DNA from: Lachnospiraceae bacterium UBA1718
GTDB lineage: Bacteria > Bacillota > Clostridia > Lachnospirales > Lachnospiraceae
Direction of reading: 5' to 3'
NCBI GenBank assembly: GCA_002317245.1
Contig: DCIU01000005.1
Coordinates: 3,115 to 14,721 of the forward strand
Length of the DNA stretch: 11,607 nt
Position 1 is the stretch's first letter. The number at the start of each line of letters is the position of its first letter. This document shows positions 8,445 to 11,607 of the stretch, piece by piece. Below the pieces are notes generated by a model. It ran no database searches. It was not told where the DNA came from and saw only the letters and a list, made by a program, of their open reading frames with translations. Position numbers and translations under genes: made by a program.

Positions 8445-8744
8445 ATGGTAATCACACAGACAATGGACGGAGACAGATTAATAATAGCTCCAGCAGGAAG
8501 TATAGATACAGTTAGCACACCAGAGTTTCAGCAGGCGGTTATTACAGGCTTACAGAAGAATGATAAGTTGTCTATCGACCTTAAGGACGTTACATATGTA
8601 AGTAGTGCAGGACTTAGGGCTTTCCTTCTTGGGCAGAGATCGGCAGATGCCAAGAAGGCTGACTTTGAGATACTTAATGCCAATGAGATGGTTATGGAAG
8701 TATTCAATCTGTCTGGTTTCAATAAGTTACTTAAGATTAAATAG
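8445..8744 (+). CDS. STAS-domain protein (anti-sigma-factor-antagonist / MlaB-like)
   Basis: This 99-aa, single-domain protein has AAGGGG (8431-8436) ahead of its ATG. It is a complete STAS fold by pattern: 'RLIIAPAGSIDTVSTPEFQQ' (residues 11-30), 'LSIDLKDVTYVSSAGLRAFL' (42-61) and 'FNLSGFNKLLKI' near the end. Aligned to SpoIIAA (DSSGL, phospho-Ser58), Ser54 in 'VSSAGL' falls at the phosphorylated position. Family members are either switches phosphorylated by SpoIIAB/RsbW-type kinases or, as MlaB, partners of an ABC ATPase. Here the ABC ATPase gene starts only 2 nt after the stop and a GHKL ATPase gene follows that, so both readings are possible. No sigma factor or anti-sigma gene is in the window. 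Domain call is secure; the partner is inferred. Confidence 0.9.
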   Translation: MVITQTMDGDRLIIAPAGSIDTVSTPEFQQAVITGLQKNDKLSIDLKDVTYVSSAGLRAFLLGQRSADAKKADFEILNANEMVMEVFNLSGFNKLLKIK

Positions 8745-8746
8745 CT

Positions 8747-9448
8747 ATGATTGATTTTATTGATGTATCAAAGAAATACACTGATGAATCAGATTATGTC
8801 TTCGAGCATTTCAATCTGCATATTGACAGGGGAGAGATAGTAGCATTCATCGGAGAGAGCGGCATTGGCAAGACCACATTAATTAATCTTCTGCTAAAGG
8901 ATATAGAGCCTACATCAGGAGAGATTATTGTTGACGGTAAGGACATTGCAAAGATAAGAGTAAGAAGGCTCCCATACTATAGAAGAGAGCTTGGAGTAAT
9001 CTTCCAGGACTTCAGGCTTGTTCCAGAGCTTACAGCCTATGAGAATGTCAGAATGGCTATGATTGGGGCAGGCGGATGGAATAAGAACAGCTTAAAAAGG
9101 ATTAGTTCCATTTTCTCTATGTTAGGAATCGCCAGACTTCATAATAAGAGACCTGATGAGATGTCGGGAGGCGAACAGCAGAAGGTATGTATGGCCAGGG
9201 CAATTGTTAATTATCCCAGAATACTTCTGGCAGATGAGCCAACTGGCAACCTTGACCCTAAGTCTTCAGAGGAGATATTCAACCTTCTTAAGATAATTAA
9301 TAATCAGGGAATTACGGTAATAGTATCCACTCATGATCAGGAGAGACTTAAGGGTACTAACTGGAGAGTAATAGAACTTAATGAAAGCAATGGTTTTACA
9401 GGGCTTTCGAAAAATATAAAAAATAGTGAGGCAGAAAACTATGAATAA
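8747..9448 (+). CDS. FtsE-like ABC transporter ATPase without a visible FtsX
   Basis: The 233-aa protein has every ABC motif intact: Walker A GESGIGKT (36-43), Q-loop Q87, signature SGGEQQ (140-145), Walker B ILLADE (159-164), D-loop NLD (168-170) and H-loop H196. 'LGVIFQDFRLVPELTAYENV' (82-101) is close to the FtsE consensus around its Q-loop, placing it in the FtsE/LolD/MacB-type group. The start codon has no recognisable Shine-Dalgarno and lies 2 nt after the STAS stop, so translation probably depends on coupling. No 4-helix FtsX-type permease is encoded nearby; the next gene, overlapping by 8 nt, encodes a two-helix membrane protein. It may therefore act as a mechanochemical ATPase on a non-transporter partner. 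A short polar C-terminal extension (about 214-233) follows the domain. A misplaced housekeeping FtsE is less likely given its place inside the operon. Confidence 0.9.
   Translation: MIDFIDVSKKYTDESDYVFEHFNLHIDRGEIVAFIGESGIGKTTLINLLLKDIEPTSGEIIVDGKDIAKIRVRRLPYYRRELGVIFQDFRLVPELTAYENVRMAMIGAGGWNKNSLKRISSIFSMLGIARLHNKRPDEMSGGEQQKVCMARAIVNYPRILLADEPTGNLDPKSSEEIFNLLKIINNQGITVIVSTHDQERLKGTNWRVIELNESNGFTGLSKNIKNSEAENYE
9426..9431 (+). promoter_or_regulatory. Ribosome binding site selecting the ATG at 9441
   Basis: GTGAGG lies 9 nt before the ATG at 9441. The same GTG could begin a version five residues longer, but it has no ribosome site of its own. The site lies inside the ABC ATPase gene, giving an 8-nt coding overlap. 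Confidence 0.6.
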
Positions 9449-10475
9449 GACTCAGCGCATCATCTTAGGTTTTGCAACAATTGGATACTTGGCAGTTATC
9501 TACAGCTTCTTCACACAGGATCTATGGGTAATGCTTATTAGTGTAATTATCAGTACTGCACTTCTAATAGCATTTAACCTGGCTGGTACTAATAAGGAAG
9601 AAGTTATGATGGCATCCCTGGAGCTGCAGGAAGCCTACAATCAGCTTGACAATGTTAAGGCTGAGAACGAAGAACTGAAGGTCACTGTTGCCAAGAAGGA
9701 CGAAGATATTAAAGAGGCTGAGAAGAAGGTAGAAGATGCGCAGGCAGAAATAGAGAAGGCAAGAGTGGAAGCCGAAGAAGCCTTCAAGAATAGTGAAAAC
9801 CTTAAAAAGCAGATAGAGAGTGCTAAGGCTGACGTTGACAGGATAAGGGAAGACGAACAGATGCGTTCACTTTTACCTAGTGCAGGCCCAGGAGAGACAG
9901 AAGTTAATATTGTTGATGTTACCTCTGAGATTATGGATGAGTTCGACAGCTTCGCTTCCAAGATGGACATTATCATCAGAATGATAGCAGCTAATAAGAA
10001 TGTTCCAGTAATGGCTGATAAGAACAGACTGCGAATAATGCTCCGTAACATTATGGACAATTCCCTTAAGTATATGAACAAGGCAGGAGTACTGGTTGTT
10101 ACTATATCAGATGTGGATGATTATGTATTCATAGTATGTAAGGACGATGGAATGGGACTGTCAGAAGCTGAGACCGAGCATGTATTCGAGCTCAACTTCC
10201 AGGGAAGCAACAGAATAAGTGGTAATGGCCTGGGTCTCGCCCAGGCTAAAGCTATTGTAGACTACTACAAGGGAGATATATATGCCAAGAGCTCAGAAGG
10301 CGGAGGAATGGCTATATACATTAAGCTGCCTAAGATGGTACATGAGAAAGAGGAGCCATTAGCAGAGGCGGCAGAAACAGCCCAGGCAGAACCAGTGGAA
10401 GAGGAGACTGACGTAGTAACCACAGAAGAGACTGAGACAACAGCGGTAACAGGAGGGGAAGATAATGAAGCTTGA
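9441..10475 (+). CDS. Two-TM, coiled-coil protein with histidine-kinase-type ATPase domain lacking a phospho-acceptor His
   Basis: The protein has 344 residues. A membrane hairpin (about 7-25 and 28-47, joined by a ~3-residue loop) leaves both ends in the cytoplasm. Next come a long charged coiled coil (about 52-140) and a GHKL ATPase domain (about 155-298) with N-box 'MLRNIMDNSLKY' (N203, N207), G1 box DDGMG (235-239) and G2 box GNGLGL (261-266). The tail (about 302-344) is acidic and Thr-rich. The DHp helix pair with its H-box is missing: the only histidines are H247 and H301, both after the N-box. It therefore cannot be an ordinary autophosphorylating sensor kinase. The N-box has Asn (N203) where SpoIIAB-type serine kinases carry the catalytic Glu, so serine-kinase activity is also uncertain. 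It may be an ATP-dependent conformational switch at the membrane. Overlaps with the ABC gene (8 nt) and the SH3 gene (11 nt) suggest one complex. Confidence 0.85.
   Translation: MNKTQRIILGFATIGYLAVIYSFFTQDLWVMLISVIISTALLIAFNLAGTNKEEVMMASLELQEAYNQLDNVKAENEELKVTVAKKDEDIKEAEKKVEDAQAEIEKARVEAEEAFKNSENLKKQIESAKADVDRIREDEQMRSLLPSAGPGETEVNIVDVTSEIMDEFDSFASKMDIIIRMIAANKNVPVMADKNRLRIMLRNIMDNSLKYMNKAGVLVVTISDVDDYVFIVCKDDGMGLSEAETEHVFELNFQGSNRISGNGLGLAQAKAIVDYYKGDIYAKSSEGGGMAIYIKLPKMVHEKEEPLAEAAETAQAEPVEEETDVVTTEETETTAVTGGEDNEA
10451..10458 (+). promoter_or_regulatory. Strong Shine-Dalgarno for the SH3 protein gene
   Basis: AGGAGGGG lies 6 nt before the ATG at 10465 and is the best match to the anti-Shine-Dalgarno in this window. 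It lies within the end of the GHKL-domain gene, which predicts efficient, possibly coupled, translation of the downstream membrane protein. Confidence 0.7.
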
Positions 10476-10995
10476 TAAGAGTAAGAGGACTATAATCGGA
10501 ATGTTATGCCTCTATGTTGCCATAGGAATAGTTGCAGTTATTATATTTGCGAATTTTGGTTCCAAGACATCACGCAACCGCAAAGCTGTCAGCTACTCAT
10601 TCGAAGACGATGGTAAGGCTGGGGCAACAGTAAATATAGCTAACGTTAATGTAATAGGCGACAGCGGAGTGCAGGAGGAAGAGGTAATTGAGGAGCCTGA
10701 AGAGGTCATACCAGAACCTACTCCAGAACCTGTAGTGGAACCTGAGAAGGTATACTATAAGTTCAAGGTTGCAACCAATATTCATCACCTTCGTGTAAGA
10801 CAGGAACCAGACATGGATGGCAAGATTCTCTATTATCTGGAAAAGGGTGAAGAAGGCTATGTACTTCTGACCGATGGAGACTGGAGTCTTGTAACTAATG
10901 GAACAATAGTTGGATACAGTGCTAATGAATATCTTGAGCTTACAGAGATTACAGAAGCTGACTTACCAGATTATTTCCCTGATGAATATAAATAA
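10465..10995 (+). CDS. Single-pass membrane protein with Pro/Glu stalk and bacterial SH3 domain
   Basis: The protein has 176 residues. A short basic N-terminus (KLDKSKR) leads into one hydrophobic helix (about 9-30), a polar segment, a Glu/Pro-rich stalk (about 70-94, 'EEPEEVIPEPTPEPVVEPE') and an SH3b-like domain (about 98-160). The domain shows 'HHLRVRQEPDMDGKILYYLE', then 'GEEGYVLL', 'GDWSLVTNGTIVGYSANEYL', following the SH3_3 consensus 'LRVR-x-x-P ... G-x-W-x-x-V ... G-x-x-GY ... YL'. In Gram-positive bacteria such domains usually bind peptidoglycan or wall-associated proteins, so it could tie the complex to the cell wall. Basic residues flank both sides of the helix, so topology is not settled by the positive-inside rule; the outside placement of SH3b is assumed from family habit. 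No catalytic domain is present. The gene overlaps the GHKL gene by 11 nt. Confidence 0.85.
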   Translation: MKLDKSKRTIIGMLCLYVAIGIVAVIIFANFGSKTSRNRKAVSYSFEDDGKAGATVNIANVNVIGDSGVQEEEVIEEPEEVIPEPTPEPVVEPEKVYYKFKVATNIHHLRVRQEPDMDGKILYYLEKGEEGYVLLTDGDWSLVTNGTIVGYSANEYLELTEITEADLPDYFPDEYK

Positions 10996-11014
10996 CCATT
11001 AAAGAGGTGAACTA

Positions 11015-11607
11015 ATGAGCCAAAAGTTTTCAGAGGCTACCAGAACAATTCCATTTGCGAACTATGATGAATATATGACATATCTGTTCGCCTGTGTTGA
11101 CCATTCTGTAGATGGATATCTGCGTGGAATGAAGCAGATATTCGCCAATGAGCAGGGTGGATATAAGCCAGTTACCTATCCTGACCTTGAGGTAGCCCAT
11201 GATGTGTGTCTTGAGCATATCAGAGTCTTCAAGGGCAAGGACGAGGAAGAGGACAATATAGAGGAAGAACTGAACGTAATGGATGAGATCCCAGATGACC
11301 TTATGAGCATCCTGGGTGCATTCTCCTCAGATGAACCCGAGGAGGATGAAGTCAGTGCTTCCGAGGGCGATGGAGGAGGTTCTTCATCTAATAGTGTCGA
11401 TATGGATGACACGGCAGCCCTTATGGTTTTAATACAGGATAGAGCCAGACTCACTGTAGAAGGTGGGGTAGCTCTGCCATTTTTCGAGCTCTGCGATAGG
11501 CAGGGCTTTGAGCCGTTTACGGTGTTCTGTTTTACAGCAGCCCTTCTGTCATCAACTCAGACAGACTACGCGGGTATTTTCCAGGTTATAAATGAGAATT
11601 CAGGACT
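11015..11607 (+). CDS. Probable N-terminal part of the CIS-associated AAA+ ATPase, 3' partial
   Basis: A strong AGAGGTGA site (11003-11010) precedes the ATG, and 197 residues are visible before the window ends. Residues about 1-72 are a mixed helical region ('ANYDEYMTYLFACVDHSVDG'). Residues about 74-131 are highly acidic and Ser/Gly-rich, likely disordered. Residues about 146-195 ('GGVALPFFELCDRQGFEPFTV' core, then 'FTAALLSSTQTDYAGIFQVIN') resemble the N-terminal region of CIS Afp15-like AAA+ ATPases, which read roughly 'LPLLRLAERFGLSPFERDLLLL...LDPRYARLFAYL'. The Walker motifs would lie beyond the window, so the ATPase call rests on this N-terminal similarity and on position in a CIS operon. 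The acidic insert is not typical of the family as I know it. Another helical protein is possible. Confidence 0.6.
   Translation, partial: MSQKFSEATRTIPFANYDEYMTYLFACVDHSVDGYLRGMKQIFANEQGGYKPVTYPDLEVAHDVCLEHIRVFKGKDEEEDNIEEELNVMDEIPDDLMSILGAFSSDEPEEDEVSASEGDGGGSSSNSVDMDDTAALMVLIQDRARLTVEGGVALPFFELCDRQGFEPFTVFCFTAALLSSTQTDYAGIFQVINENSG

Noticed and set aside
9641..10081. Reverse-strand Ser/Leu-rich open frame of 146 aa opposite the coiled coil
   Set aside because: It is antisense of Lys/Glu-rich codons, has no ribosome site and no recognisable domain, and the plus-strand protein has clear motifs here.
9441..10475. Annotation as a standard two-component sensor histidine kinase
   Set aside because: No H-box or histidine exists before residue 247, there is no DHp region, and no response regulator gene is adjacent.

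Overview
The window is a single, tightly packed, rightward (+ strand) gene cluster from a bacterium of moderate-to-low GC. It encodes the baseplate half of a phage-tail-like contractile injection system (CIS), followed by an unusual block of signalling and membrane genes. Heavy use of AGA/AGG and ATA codons, strong purine-rich Shine-Dalgarno sites and a cell-wall-type SH3 protein point to a Gram-positive Bacillota, plausibly a Clostridia/Lachnospiraceae-like organism. That placement is inference from composition and style, not from a marker gene. No tRNA, rRNA, CRISPR array, insertion sequence, integrase, terminator or convincing promoter is visible. Every intergenic gap is under 30 bp and several genes overlap, so the region reads as the middle of one long operon cut by both window edges.

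Baseplate region, 1-8432: a hub protein of the phage late-control D type (5' end missing, with a Gly/Ala-rich repeat insert), a separate gpV/gp5-type OB-fold spike, a gp25/gpW wedge protein, two large baseplate-J proteins (1032 and 698 aa) and a P2 gpI/TIGR02242-type tail protein. This order matches the baseplate part of extracellular CIS (Afp/PVC-like) and related loci. The hub and spike are two genes instead of one VgrG-like fusion, and no PAAR tip, sheath, tube, tape-measure or fibre gene lies in the window.

Signalling and membrane region, 8445-10995: a 99-aa STAS-domain protein, an FtsE-like ABC ATPase with no FtsX-like permease beside it, a two-helix membrane protein with a long coiled coil and a histidine-kinase-type ATPase domain but no phospho-acceptor histidine, and a single-pass protein with a Pro/Glu stalk and an SH3b domain. 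These genes are translationally coupled (2-nt gap, then 8-nt and 11-nt overlaps) and lie between CIS baseplate genes and a final partial gene (11015 onward). The visible N-terminus of that last gene resembles the winged-helix-type N-terminal region of CIS-associated AAA+ ATPases.

Working model (inference): the baseplate genes build the injection machine. The STAS/ABC/GHKL/SH3 block forms a membrane- and wall-associated complex that docks, licenses or triggers it, using nucleotide-dependent switching. The block has the parts of three known modules (partner switching, MlaB-MlaF-like STAS-ABC pairing, FtsEX-like wall control) but matches none of them completely. It is the most interesting part of the window.
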